Part shown: in pieces, positions 43,729 through 55,604 of the stretch
How the letters are laid out: each line of letters begins with the position of its first letter
Numbering within the stretch: position 1 is the stretch's first letter
Source of the DNA: Phragmites australis
Taxonomy: Eukaryota > Streptophyta > Magnoliopsida > Poales > Poaceae
Assembly: GCF_958298935.1 (NCBI RefSeq)
Contig: NC_084921.1
Coordinates: 6,768,001 to 6,832,000, forward strand
Direction of reading: 5' to 3'
DNA length: 64,000 bases
Made by a program: the position numbers and the translations under genes
The notes under the pieces: generated by a model
What the model was told of the DNA's origin: nothing
Database searches by the model: none
Seen by the model: only the letters and a program-made list of their open reading frames with translations

Positions 43729-45408
43729 GCTTTTGTCTTTTGTTTTTTGACTTGTTGTAAATATGGGAGTGATCCCTCCGAATGGTTCTTCTTTTTTGAA
43801 TATAATGGAAACCTTTCTTTGAGATCGCAACTCTAATGTTTGTCTTCATGCTTGATGATATCTTTTCGCTTTTCACTTGATGTCCTGAGGAGTACTTAGC
43901 CGGACCGAGCCCGACCTTCCTCCCCCGAGAACAAAGTTGCCCCGACCACTCATCGTCCGAGTAGTGAGACCAATCCACGCGTTCAGCCCCCGAGCTCTCG
44001 CGAGTCCGTAATGGCTAAGTCAAGAGACAAAGGCACGAACTTCCTTGCTCGGGAGATAGGTCGATCCAGCACGGAGCACACCATGACCAGTGAACACTTT
44101 TCCACTTTGCGGCCACTCAAACAAGCAGACCGGAGACACGTGCGGGCAGAAATGCGACCAAGAGTCCCTACGGTTTGGTGGTGTCCAGGCTAGGAAGGAC
44201 GGGACCGAGCACCGACAGCCCGCCCCCAGGGTCTAGGTGTTCCCGACCACTCTTTGCTCAAGCGGTAGGATTACCCAAGAACCCTAGAGGCTCGGTAGTG
44301 CTCGAGGTACTGCCAAGCTGGCCGAACACCACGACCACCATGAAGGACTTCGGTCAAACATCGCCGTTTGTACAGTACACCCGACTACTGTCTGTTCTAT
44401 CATTCTGGAAAAAGCAAGCACGTGGGCAGGGTTTTGTGCGCGAGGAGACCATCTCGCCGAACAGATTAGAATGCGAGGGTCCCGAGGATAACTCGGGAAC
44501 TATAGATTTCTGAGTAAGTAAGAATGTAAACTTGTATGGCTTTAGCCACTCACCGAACAGCTGTCAGCCTTTCGGTCGATCGATCTAGGAGGGGTATGCG
44601 CTCCGAGCTCGGGGCGCCCGGGAACTTGGTTCCCCCGGACGGAGCGCCCGAGCACTGGAGAGCATGAGAGGGAGCCAGGGGCCAGGCGGTCCCGACCACT
44701 CGTGCCCGAGCGGTAGGACTGCCCGAGGACCCCATAGGCTCAAGCAGCGCCCTGGGCACGGAGGCCCTTGCGGTCGAGCTGCTTTCATTCTTAGTTGTTG
44801 ATCTGTAAGCTTTAGAAAATAGGAAAAGATCATTTGTTTGGTGCGCTCTGTTAGTGCGGTACTCATTATAGACTGCTCTCATTTATGACTCGAGACCTCT
44901 TGAATACCCAGACCGGCGAAGTACACAGATAGAGGCATAACCCAGAGGTCCTATGGCTCAGTGGCGCCTGGGAAGGACTGACCAGACTGAGCATCGACAG
45001 CCCGCCCCTGGGGTCTAGGCTCCCGACCACTCTTTGCTCAAGCGGTAGGATTACCCGAGAACCACAGAGGCTCGGTGGTGCTCGGGGTACTGCCATAGCA
45101 CCGGACACCACAGCCTACCACAACAGACTTAGGTCAGCGGCAACTGCCTGCGCGCATACCGATCAGGATTCTTTTATCAACGGGAAAAATGAGAGAGCAT
45201 GGTTTTCTTGCACAATCGAGCATCTCACCGAACATATTAAACGTATGGATTCCAAAGAGAAAATTTGAAATAAGAACTGAAAAATGAGGGTATATATTGA
45301 CAATTTTGTACAAGATTGGGTGACTTACATGGTTGGTGGTAGCCCCCGGCCAACTTGGGCCGGGGGGGGGGACCCCAGCCTTGTTGGCCCGAGCACAAAC
45401 ATGTCCAC
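43729..45408. other. Tat B spacer with direct repeats
   Basis: Equivalent to 5302-6967 of copy A, with diverged direct repeats at about 44160-44310 and 44940-45095. No coding sequence is supported. Confidence 0.65.
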
Positions 45409-46462
45409 CTAGGGATAGAACTTGCGCAGATGCTCGATGTTACACGCATTTGGGAGTGGCTGCCCATCCTCTGCAGCCCGTCGAAACAAGCCTTGTCGCG
45501 GGACACCAATCACAGTAAAGGGGCCTTCCCACATGGGGGACAGTTTATTCCTTCCTTCGCGCGATTGGATGCGTCGGAGAACTAGATCCCCAACCTCGAG
45601 TGACTGGGCCCGGATGTGACGCTGATGATAGTGCCGCAGGCCTTGCTGGTATCGGGCTGCTCGGACGACGGCACGTCTCCGGCGCTCTTCCAAGTAGTCG
45701 ACGTCGTCGTGCCTCTGCTGTTCCTGTTCGCCTTCAGAGTAGGCATGCACCCGAGGGGAGCCTAGAGTGAGCTCGGAGGGGAGGACTGCCTCAGCACCGT
45801 ATACGAGGAAGAAAGGAGTCTCCCCGGTAGCGCGACTTGGCGTGATCTGATTGGCCCATAGCACGGCAGGCAGCTCGTCGATCCACCCTTTCCCGTGCTT
45901 TGCGAGCACGTTGTAGGTCCGGGTTTTGAGCCCCTTCAGTATCTCCGCATTGGCGCACTCGACCTGCCCATTGCTCCGAGGATGAGCGACTGAGGTGAAG
46001 CAGAGCTTAATGCCGAGGTCCTCGCAGTAGTCCCCGAACAGGGCACTTGTGAACTGAGTGCCATTGTCGGTGATGATCTGGTTCACCGAAGTGACTGGTG
46101 ATACCGCGGATAAACTGGAGCGTCGTGTTCTTGGTCACCTTGACGACTGGAATCGCCTCCGGCCACTTGGTGAACTTGTCGATGGCGACGTAGAGGTACT
46201 CATAGCCCCCGATTACTCGGGAGACTGGACCCAGAATGTCCAGCCCCCAGACCGCGAAAAGCCATGACAGGGGGATGGTTTGAAGAGCCTGAGCTGGCTG
46301 GTGAATCTGCTTTGCGTGGAACTGGCACGCCCTGCAGCGCCGAACCAGCTCGGAAGCATCCTGGAGGGCTGTAGGCCAGTAGAAACCTTGCCAGAAGGCC
46401 TTCCCGACCAACGTACGGAACGATGCATGGCCACCGCACTCGCCCTCGTGGACCTCAGTGAG
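45409..46462 (-). pseudogene. Tat B integrase
   Basis: Zinc region (CRACQFHAKQIH), WGLDILGPVS (first Asp), IITDNGTQF (second Asp) and VECANAEI (Glu) are all visible. It ends NIEHLRKFYP at 45409. A 5-bp deletion near 46085, just before the second Asp, splits the frame. The C-terminal half is open, including the Arg codon that is a stop at 7133 in copy A. Confidence 0.82.
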
Positions 46463-48894
46463 AAGCTAGCCGCCTTCTGCCCGGGTGATGCATTTCAGGA
46501 GGACGCCGCTTGTGCCACGCCGGTAGAGATCCCCATCTACTATGGCATAGCGTTTGGACTGCCGAGCAACTCTTTCAGCAGAGGCATCATACCCGGGGTG
46601 GAACTTTTCTTTCAAGTACCCTTGGATCTCGTCCATCCACGAGGCATCTTGAGAACAGCCAGCAAGCGCAGTGCACTCACCGGGCGGCGGCACCCTGTTG
46701 GGGCTTCCCACTGAGGGCGTCGCCGGGGTCCCCTGAATTGAGCTCGAGGTTTCCCCTTCGTCCTATTTGGCAGGCAGGACGGAAGGCCGTGTGAGTCTTT
46801 CTTCAAAGACTCCGGCAGGGACACGCGCACGGGAGGAGGCCAGGCGAGAAAGGTCATCGGCCAGAGCGTTGTCGCGGCGAGAGATGTACCACAGCTCCAG
46901 GCCGTCGAAGTGCCTCTCCAGCTTCCTGACTGTCGCCACGTACGCCGCCATTTGAGGATCCGTGCACTGGTATTCTTTCGACACCTGGTTGACCACCAGC
47001 TGGGAGTCTCCCTTGACCAGGAGGCGACGAATCCCGAGGCCCACCGCGGCTCGGAGGCCAGTGATGAGGCCCTCATATTCCGCCATGCTGTTGGTTGCTT
47101 TGAACTACAGCTGCACAACGTACCAGAGTTCTTCACCCGTTGGGGATGTGAGAACCACTCCGGCCCTCGCGCCTTTCAGCGTGAGGGAACCATCGAAGTG
47201 CATAATCCAGTACTCGGGTGCATCGTGCCCGGGATATGTGGAAATTTCTTCTTGTACGACCTCAGGGACGGGCGTCCACTCTGCCATGAAGTCAGAGAGC
47301 GCTTGGCTTTTGATCGCCTGGCGGCTGACAAAGTGGAAGTCGAACTCCGCCAGCTCCACCGCCCACTTGACGACGCGCCCGGTGCCTTCTCGGTTCTGAA
47401 GGATAGGCCCCAGTGGGTACGTGGTAACCACCGAGACCTTGTGCGCCTGGAAGTAGTGGTGCAGCTTCCGGGAAGCAATGAGCATGGCGTAGAGCAGCTT
47501 CTGGGCTTGGGGGTATCTTGTCTTGGCATCCCGGAGGACTTCACTGACGAAGTACACCGATCGCTGTAAACGACGGGCCCGGACTGCGGCTTCACCCGAG
47601 GGCCTGTCACAGCTCCCGAGCTCAGCGACGTGGTCGGGGCTGGCCGGGTGCTCGGGCTCGACTCCCTGGTCGGGAGGAGCCAAGTGCTCGGGCTCGACCC
47701 CCTGCTCTAGAGGAGCCAAGTGCTCGGGCTTGACCCCGTGCTCGGGGGGATCCGCGAGGACTGGGTAGTGCTCGGGGGTGGCCGGGAGCTGGGACCCAGC
47801 ATCTTGCCCCGAGCATTCATCGCGCTCCACCACCAGTACCATGCTCATGACCTGAGGAGTGGCCGAGACGTAGAGCAGTAGTGGCTCACCCTCGGAGGGG
47901 GCCACCAGTACGGGCGGCGAGGTGAGATACTTCTTCAGATCGCGGAAGGCCTGCTCGGCCTCCGGCATCCAGTCGAAACGACCGGTCTTCTTCAGAAGCT
48001 TGAAGAGGGGGAGTCCTCGCTCCCCAAGTTTGGAGATGAAGTGCTCGAGGGCCGCCATGCAGCCGGCGAGATGCTGAACCTCCTTGAGTCGAGCCGGGGG
48101 CCGCATCTGCTCGATGGCCCGGATCTTCTCTGGGTTGGCCACGATCCCTCAGCTGGAGACCAAGAAATCGAGGAGCTTGCCCGCAGGCACCCCGAAGACG
48201 CACTTCTCAGGTTTGAGCTTCAGGTGGGTAGTGCGGAGATTGTTGAAAGTCTCGGCAAGATCTTCGAGCAGGGTGATGCGGTCTCGGGATTTGACCACGA
48301 GGTCGTCGATGTAGGCCTCGACGTTGCAGCCAACCTGCGAGTCAAGGGTGATGCGGATAGCGCACTGGAAAGAATACCTAGCATTGCGCAAACCAAAAGG
48401 CATCGATACATAGCAATAAGTCCCCACCAGAGTGGTAAAAGAAGTTTTTTCTTCATCCTCTATGGCCATGCGAATCTGGTGATAACCAGAGTTTGCATCT
48501 AAAAACCACAAAAGATCACATCCCGCGGTTGCATCTACAATCTGATCTATGCGGGGTAAAGGAAAAGGATCTTTTGGGCAAGCCTTGTTTAGATCGATGT
48601 AGTCCACGCACATGCGGAGCTTGACGTTGGCCTTCGAGATGATGACTGGGTTCGCCAGCCACTCGGGGTGGAGGACTTCTCAGATGAATCCGGTGTCAAG
48701 GAGCTTACTGACTTTCTCCCGAATGAACTCCTGGCGCTCGGGCGCCTGCCGCCGGACTTTCTGCTTCACCGGGCGTGCGTCCGGGCGCACAGCCAGGTGG
48801 TGCTCGATCACCTCCCTAGGGTCCCGGGCATATCAGACGGCTGCCATGTGAACACGTCGACGTTAGCCTGAAGGAAGGCGACGAGCGCGCTTTC
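46463..48894 (-). pseudogene. Tat B RT and two RNase H domains
   Basis: RT shows CVDYIDLNKACPKDPFPLP, LDANSGYHQIRM and AYIDDLVVK. A TGA at 48149 replaces the CGA of copy A. The first RNase H is degenerate (LYVSATP) and holds a longer Pro/Glu-rich insert than copy A, with three 36-bp units around 47640-47750 (GVEPEHLAP words). The second RNase H keeps HFDGS, EYEGLITGL, KGDSQLVV and DNALAD, but a TAG at 47105 replaces CAG. Another TAG at 46763 replaces CAG downstream. Confidence 0.82.
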
Positions 48895-51390
48895 CTATTT
48901 GCCGCCCAGGTCACCGCCGATTCGGACGACCTGGGAGGCGTCTTCGCCCACCACGACCTCCTTCGTAGGAACAGAGGCGTCTGCAGCGAGTCGGGGTTTG
49001 GATAAAGAGGGTCCCGGGCCCCCTGGACGACCTTCGACCTCGGCCCGAGCTGAGACCAAGGCCGAGTATAACTGCTTAGCGCAGGAGACGGCGCTGCTGG
49101 TCTCGGCGGACACGGAGATAGGGCCCGCTGGGCCCGGCATCTTAACCGTGAGGTACGCGTAGTGCGTGACCACCATGAACCGAGCGAGCACCGGGCGCCC
49201 GAGGGGAGGGGGAGCTCCATGATGTCGAAGATGACGTTCTCCGTCCGGAAGTTGTCCCGGCTCCCGAATGTCACGAATAACTCGACCTGCCCGAGGGGCA
49301 GGGAGTGCCCGGGTGTCACCCCGTAAAAGGGGAGCGATGGCTTTAGGTGCCTGGAGGGCACCTGCAGCTTCTCGAAAGCCTCCTTGGAGAGGAGGTTAAG
49401 GCTTGCGCCCCCGTCGATCAGCACTCTGCTGACCTTCACATTGCAGATGGTGGGGGACACTACCAGGGGTAATCGCCCCACGCTTGCAGTACTGGCGGGG
49501 TGGTCAGCCAAGCTGAATGTGATCGGGGCGTCCGACCACTTCAGGGGCCTTACGGCCTCTTCGCTCGGGGTCACCGAGCACACCTCGTGCCGCATGGTCT
49601 TGACACTGCGGTGGGAGGACGTGTACGCGTCTCTGTCGATGAAGGCGACGGTGTGCTCCGGTTCCTGGAAGCCGAGCTCTGGGATGTTGGGGGCGGCTCC
49701 GTCGTTGCCATCCCTGCGGGGCTCCTCGCGGTCCCTCTGGCGCTGCTCGATGAGGCCCTTGACCGTGTGGCACTCCGTGAGGTCATGCCACCTGGTCTGG
49801 TGGATCAAGCACCACTTCCCCGGCTCAAGCTCCGCGGGAGCGGGGGCCCTTGCCGGAGCGGGAGCCCGTGCGGGAGCTGGAGCCCTAGGAGGGGCTCGGG
49901 CCGAAGCCCTCGTGGGCGCATGCCGTCTGTCGGCGGCCGCCCGGCGTGCTTGCCGACGGTCGGGTTCCTGGGCCGGCCCACGGGTGGGGCCCTGGGCTGG
50001 CTCGACGGGGACAGCCTCGCGCCTCCTTCTCTTTTTCTTTTCCCACCTGTCGGAGCAGGAAGGACCTGGCTGATCGGCGGCGAGGTGCTCAGGGCGCCGA
50101 ACATGCCATGCCCGAGCTTCCGCCGCCTTGGCGCACTTGTCGGCCAGCGCGAAAAACTCTGCGGTGCTTTCGACCTTGTGCGTGCCTAGCTTCTCGAGCA
50201 TCCGCTCGTCGCGGACGCCCTGCCGAAACGCGACAATGATAGCGTGGGGGGTTATCCGCAGGATGGTGTTGCGGACCTGGCTGAAGTGCTGAATAAAGCA
50301 CCGCAGCGTCTCCCCCTCCTGTTGCTTGACGGAGTGGAGGTTGCACTCCAGGTCGGGGTGCGTAAATGTGCCCTGAAAGTTAGCCACAAACTGGTGGCAA
50401 AGATCATCCCAGGAGCTGATAGACCCTGGGGGTAAGTTCATAAGCCAAGAGCAGGCAGAGCCCCTCAAGGCGATATGAAAGTAGTTGGCCATCACCTTCT
50501 CACTACCGCCAGCCACTTGGACAGCGGTGGTGTATATCTGGAGGAACTCGACGGGGTTGATGGACCCATCGTACTTCTCCGGCAGTTCGGGGTGGAACTT
50601 GGTGGGCCATTTGACCCGGCGGAGCTCACTGGTGAAGGCACGGCAACCGGTGCCGTACCCTGCAGCGCGGGCAGCGCCCTTGGGTGGTGAACGCCGGTGA
50701 CCCGGGGAGCCCTAGCGATCATGGGCCGGCAAAGAGGAGGCCTGGTCCTCGGCTTCAGCCTCCTGCCGGGTCTCCCGCTGGCACTCGAGGGTGACGCGCG
50801 CGTCTTTGATGCCCCTCCGCTCGTTGAGGTGCAAGCGGAGGTCCTGGGCTCCGGTAGTGGCCAGGGGGGCAGCGCTCCGCTTGGAGGCCCCTCGGCCAGT
50901 GCGACCGCCACCTGATGATGGGCCGGTCTTAGCTGCGCCGCGGTGTGAGGTAGCGCGGGAACTTTCGGCCAGCACCTGGCGGTGGGCCGTGCCGACTAGG
51001 GCGGCTACTTCCTGGAGCCAGTGGCCTTCCGGGGTTTCCCCCGCCGCCTGGACTGGCGGGTGCCTGAGGAGAGCTTGCGCCGCAAGCAGTGCGCTCTCGG
51101 GACTAGCCTCACAGAAGGCGAGCCTAGGCCGCAGCGGCGCCCGACGCTGTCCAGACGCGGACCTGGCGGTAGGAGTTTCGGCCACCTGCTGGGGGTTGCA
51201 TGGTGCACCGGCGACGGCGGCGGCGGCCCTACTGGGCCCAGCGCCATGGTCCCCCTGAGAGGGGAACGCCGTGCGTGCAGATCGTGGCTGCTGCTAGGAC
51301 GCAACAGCGACTGGGGCCTCCAGAGCGAGGGGCTCCATTTCCTCAGTGGAGCTGGAGCCAGAGCGCTGGAGACAATGACCGTCGGCCATT
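48895..51390 (-). pseudogene. Tat B gag and protease
   Basis: The start is ATG at 51390 (MADGHCLQRSG). Gag has the same conserved core as copy A, and its CHHC knuckle is complete (CLIHQTRWHDLTEC, about 49810-49769). The protease active site reads VLIDGGASLNLLSKEAF. A TAG at 51294 replaces CAG. A 13-bp deletion near 49205 removes the AILGRP motif and shifts the frame. The region closes with the TAG at 48895, identical in context to 10423 of copy A. Confidence 0.82.
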
Positions 51391-51438
51391 TTTTTCTGTA
51401 GGAGAAAACAAACAAACAAATTCAGGGATGCTTCCCCC

Positions 51439-51453
51439 CTACTTGGCGCGCCA
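51439..51453 (-). other. Candidate primer-binding site of Tat element B
   Basis: The minus strand reads TGGCGCGCCAAGTAG, one base different from copy A, two bases inside the LTR. Confidence 0.65.
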
Positions 51454-51455
51454 GC

Positions 51456-52967
51456 TGTCGGAGGGTTAACTCCTATCGCGGGGATCCTGAGGGACCCCTT
51501 TTTAGAGATTCGGCCAGGGGGATGATTCTGAATATGTTTGCCGGAGAAATAAATGGATATGAATGCGATGGCTGGCGGGGTGGAATGATCTAGTGCGGAA
51601 TGAAGTAAATGCACTGGAGGTTTAGACAGGTTCGGGCCGCACGGAGGCATAACACCCTACTCCTGTATGGATACTATAAATGCCCTGAGAATGTCCCTCA
51701 AGGATGTTGCTGGTTACAAGAATGTTTGTCTATCCTAGAGCCTGGGGCTCCTTGTTCTTCGGTCTGTGTGTATCTGTTGGCTTTGGGTGCTCTTGGACTT
51801 CTCGATCTTCTATCTGTCTCGCCTCCACTTCAACTTCTTTCTCCTTAAATTCTTCAACCGTGCAGAGCTCGCCGAGAGATATTCACTTCTTCAGAGATTT
51901 TCCAACCTGTCTTTGTCCGTGCTGCCGGCTACTTTAAATACCTGCCGGCAGTAGCGTGCCCCGAACGGGAGGGCATGAGTTCCAAGGCACCATAAATGGA
52001 AAGGGCATCATCATAGCCTCTGTGCGAAGTGACCGGGGGTTGAAAACGCGCCCCGCGCCCGGTCATCTGTCGCCATCATGGCACTGGCAACGGGCGCCAT
52101 GGAGAGGGCCCACCGGGCAACCGCAGAGCGGCCCGGCGTGCTAGCCCTGTCTTGTTCTCCTCCCACAGCAGCGTGGCAGACGGAACGCCTCGGCCCTTGC
52201 AACATTATCCCGAGACGTGCCGGATGGCGCGAGATGGGACCTGTGCATTTAATGTCCCCACACCCTTCTGCCAGAATATGGCAGGAACTGACACCAAGCG
52301 TGGCGGGAGCAATTGGAGGTGACAGGCCACGCGCGCTCTTAAATGCGGCCTCGGGCCTTTGACTGGCTGACACCTCATCGCTGGACCCCTGTGGGGGCCA
52401 CTGTTAGGGGGCTTCCTGGGTCGTCGGGGAACCGAGTGCTCGGGGGTCACTGTTCACCTCCCCGAGCACTCTCTCCCGAGAATACCCTTCCTCGGTCTTC
52501 GGGGAACCGAGTGCTCGGGGGCCACTGTTCACAGCCCGAGCACTCTCTCCCGGTCTTGGCTGGACGGATCCTCGGGGAACCGAGTGCTCGGGGGCCGCTA
52601 CACGCAGCCCCGAGCACTCTCTCCCGGAACTTCCTTCAATGGGCCCTCGGGGTACTCGGGTGCCCGGGGGGCTACTGCTCGCAGCCCCGGGCACACCCCT
52701 CCCGATACTTGGTCTTCACAGATTATCGAGAACCTGGGTACTCGGGGATCACTGACTGTGCCCCCAAGCTCCCTCTCCCGGGACTTAGTCTTCTTAGTTG
52801 ATCGGGGAACCCGGGCACTCGGGGACCACTGACTGTGGCCCCAAGCGCCCTCTCCCGGGACTTAGTCTTCTTTACCTCGCGGAGGTAACCCCGCGGGATG
52901 GCGCCACGTGGCGGAATGCTGGCCTGGCCTTGGGATTCGGGGACCCTCGGTTCATGATTCACCGATA
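51456..52967 (-). repeat. Complete 5' LTR of Tat element B
   Basis: 1,512 bp from TGTCGG to CCGATA (coding-strand start TATCGG, where TGTCGG would be canonical). It contains the TAACACCCTACTCCT block, a TATTTAAA box on the minus strand (51941-51932), and five or six hairpin-type tandem units at about 52420-52870. It is the only full-length LTR of this family in the window. Confidence 0.82.
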
Positions 52968-53709
52968 GTGGGATTTACCCTTGTTGCTTGATGAGGAGTT
53001 GCCACCATCCTTCTTCTGCCGCACCTGCCACTCGGCCTGAGTGAACAGAAGCTGGCTGTCGCCGATGCTATTGCCACTAGATGCACACGGGTGAGTACAT
53101 TCTTCAAACGCCTTAAGCTTCCCCATGGCTTCCTCGAACGACATCTTGTTGAGGTCGTAGAACTGCTCGATCGCAACGATCACACTCAGGAATCAATCCA
53201 GCACAGTGTCGAACAGCTTTTTGACCAATGCAGCGTCGTCGAGCCTCTCCCCTAGGTTTGCATATCTAACGGACATGCTGTTGAGCCTTCTGGCATACTG
53301 GTCCAGGCTCTCTCCCTCCTGCATGCGCATGGCGTTGAAGTTGCTCTTCAACGTGAGAAGCCGCGCGTTCTTGATGCGATCCGCGCCAACGAACCTTGTC
53401 TTGAGACAATCCCAGACCTCCTTTGCAGTTTTCTTCCTTGCCATCTGCATCAGGAGATCCTCCACGAGCGTTTGGAAGAGATGCGACATCGCCTTCTTGT
53501 CCTTCTTCTCGTCGACGGGTTCACTAACCGCTCGCTTGACTGCCTCCTAGATGCCTTGATCTTTCATCATCGCCTGCACACGAATCACCCAGCTCGCGTA
53601 GTTCATCGTCGTCAACTGCAGGTACAAGAACGGCCCACCGTCACTCTCCCGCGCCACCTCGCCCTAAGGTACGATTGACATCTTCATGAGTTAGTGCTGC
53701 GCAGTATCA
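52968..53709 (-). pseudogene. Copia 2 gag
   Basis: Continues Copia 2 beyond the Tat B insertion. The UBN2-type core (EGESLDQYARRLNSMSVRY, AKEVWDCLKTRFVGADRI) and N-terminal part are present. Stops occur near 53190 and 53548. It retains about 51 bp near 53563-53614 that copy 1 lacks. Confidence 0.8.
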
Positions 53710-53721
53710 GCTCTGATACCA
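53710..53721 (-). other. Copia 2 primer-binding site (initiator Met tRNA)
   Basis: TGGTATCAGAGC on the minus strand, as in copy 1. Confidence 0.9.
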
Positions 53722-53723
53722 GA

Positions 53724-54271
53724 TGTTGGGTCCGACCACTGGATCACGTGCGTGACCACTCTGGATTCGCGACAACGTAAGCGATCAGGTTCATCGACCA
53801 CTCAAGCGACCAGAAGATGGAAGAACGCCAACTTACAATCACCAGTCACGACCAGCTTGAGCGACCAGTCGTATGTGCTCGACCACGACTAGTTTGGCTA
53901 TCCGTCGTGTACGTGCTGCTCTCAATCATGCCAATCGACTAGCAACACTCAGCTATTCCTGAGTCGCGTACTACTCGGCGAGAACAATAAAACAAGACAC
54001 AAATTCTCTAGAAGAAATTTTAGACTCTATTCAACTCGTGACTTGCACGACTCTGTGTCTTGCTTATAAATTAGAGATTACAACTAATATTTATATCGAC
54101 CTGCTAACTTCAAATCCTAACACGAAGCGTGCCATCCCACGATCCGACTCCAACTCAAACTCTGCATACATACGAACTACGTTATAACCGTATACGAACC
54201 GTATACGACTCATTGCTTCCGCATTGTCGTGAAACGAGTTCCGAGACCTACGACAAGGATTAAGTCCAACA
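53724..54271 (-). repeat. Copia 2 5' LTR
   Basis: 548 bp, TGTTGGGTCC to AAGTCCAACA, nearly identical to 16114-16660. Confidence 0.9.
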
Positions 54272-55599
54272 GAACTTCTCCAACCACAGTAGAAGCTTGG
54301 GTGGTGGCAAAGTTTCGCCGGCGCGGCAGGGGTTACTCCAGCCGGGGAGACGTCCCTCGGCCCTCCGAGGCCGAGGGCCCCCCTGCCGCGGAGTGGAGAG
54401 GGTCGTCCGGTAGCCGAGCACAGGGACTCCGGTGGCGAGGTAGTCGGCTCCGCAGCCGAGTGCCGGTGGCTTCGGTGGCCGAGCGCGTGGGCTCCGGTGG
54501 CGAGGTAGACGGCTCCGACGGTGCGGAGGTGGCTCCGGTATAGAGGTAGGCTCCGACACGGAGGTGGGCTCCCGTGTTCAGATAGACTTTGGCGCAGAGG
54601 GCTCCGGCGTTCAGGTAGGCTCCGGCGCCGAGGGCTCCAGCGCAGAGATAGGCTCCAGCACAGAGATGGACTCCGGCGCAGAAGGCTCCGACGCAGAGGT
54701 GAGCTCCGGCGACGGAGGGGCTCCGTCCGCGGGGCGCGGAGCGCCCCGGCCGCTGTTAAGAAGACCGGCTCCGCACACCCCCGGAGGCCCATCCCATCAT
54801 TGAAGGACGAGCTGCATGCATGGTTATTGGGAAAAACAGAGCATACAGTAGGGTGTGTGTGAGGTATTGCCTAGGATATTATTCAAGGCCAGGGGCGTGC
54901 ATCAGCTGTGAGCAGGCCAGCAAACCACGTATGCATGCGGATCTTTTCTCTTTTATTATTGTTTATTGTTTATCGTGGCTATAGCCTCTAGGCCTGCTGC
55001 ACGCGAGCCACAAGTATAAATAAATGCCGTCCGTTATATGATGTCGGTCCATACTAGCAGCCCTATTGCCATATATACCTATGCACATGTAGGCCTAGAC
55101 TTGCGCATACAGACCCACATAAGTGTTCTGACAACAGGATAACACCTGACAAACATGACAGCCCTCTTGACCATATCCCAACTCCTTTAAACTAACTTAA
55201 ATGTACCATCTTTTAAAAGAAATAATTAGCAAACAACCATTTTAAAATATTTTAACTAAAAAAAGTGGCTAGCAAGTAAATTAACTCCTACGATCAAAAT
55301 AAGTAAAAATGACTACTGCCACTTAGCAAAAGCTGCAAGAACGTATAAAATAGATAAATATACCTCTATTTTCTACACTAAGTAAAAAAATACCCTAGTG
55401 ACACAGACTGAATGTATGAGGGCTCTAGTCAAGTATTGCGGTGCTATGTCTTTGCTGTGGATAGTGCATGTGTCAGGAGCCTACGTCATGTTGACAGGAC
55501 CTATCCCTTGATTTTTTCTTGCCCCGTGCAATGCTTACCAGCCAGCACTCTAGGCTGCAGAGTAGTGAACTAAGGGGATAAAAATAAAGGTTGCTAGTA
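54272..55599. repeat. Segmental duplication copy 2, part 1
   Basis: Follows 16661-17190 and then 18665-19466 of copy 1. The GGCTCCGG minisatellite (about 54430-54740) has a different unit arrangement. At about 54792 it skips 1.47 kb present in copy 1, including the hAT-like element. No gene is supported. Confidence 0.75.
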
Positions 55600-55604
55600 C
55601 TGTA

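Larger units (their letters stand above)
40600..52967 (-). mobile_element. Tat-lineage Gypsy LTR retrotransposon, copy B, inserted in Copia 2
   Basis: Same architecture as copy A: LTR (52967-51456), primer site, gag-protease, RT, two RNase H domains, integrase, spacer, and the accessory gene on the opposite strand. The 3' LTR, TATA region and start of the accessory gene are missing at the left junction (40599/40600). The LTR joins Copia at 52967/52968 in the middle of GTGGGATTTACCC, which is uninterrupted at 15411 in Copia 1. In-frame stops lie at 51294, 48895 (shared with A), 48149, 47105 and 46763. A 13-bp deletion near 49205 and a 5-bp deletion near 46085 break gag-pro and integrase. Confidence 0.88.
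36927..54271 (-). mobile_element. Copia LTR retrotransposon copy 2, interrupted by Tat element B
   Basis: On the minus strand: 5' LTR (54271-53724), primer site, gag (53709-52968), then the Tat B insertion (52967-40600), then pre-integrase, integrase, RT and RNase H (40599-37230), polypurine tract (37212-37222) and a partial 3' LTR (37211 to about 36927). About 240 bp of gag and zinc-knuckle sequence, equivalent to 15169-15410 of copy 1, is missing at the Tat junction. The two LTRs differ at roughly 9 percent of positions by eye, so the insertion is old. Confidence 0.88.
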
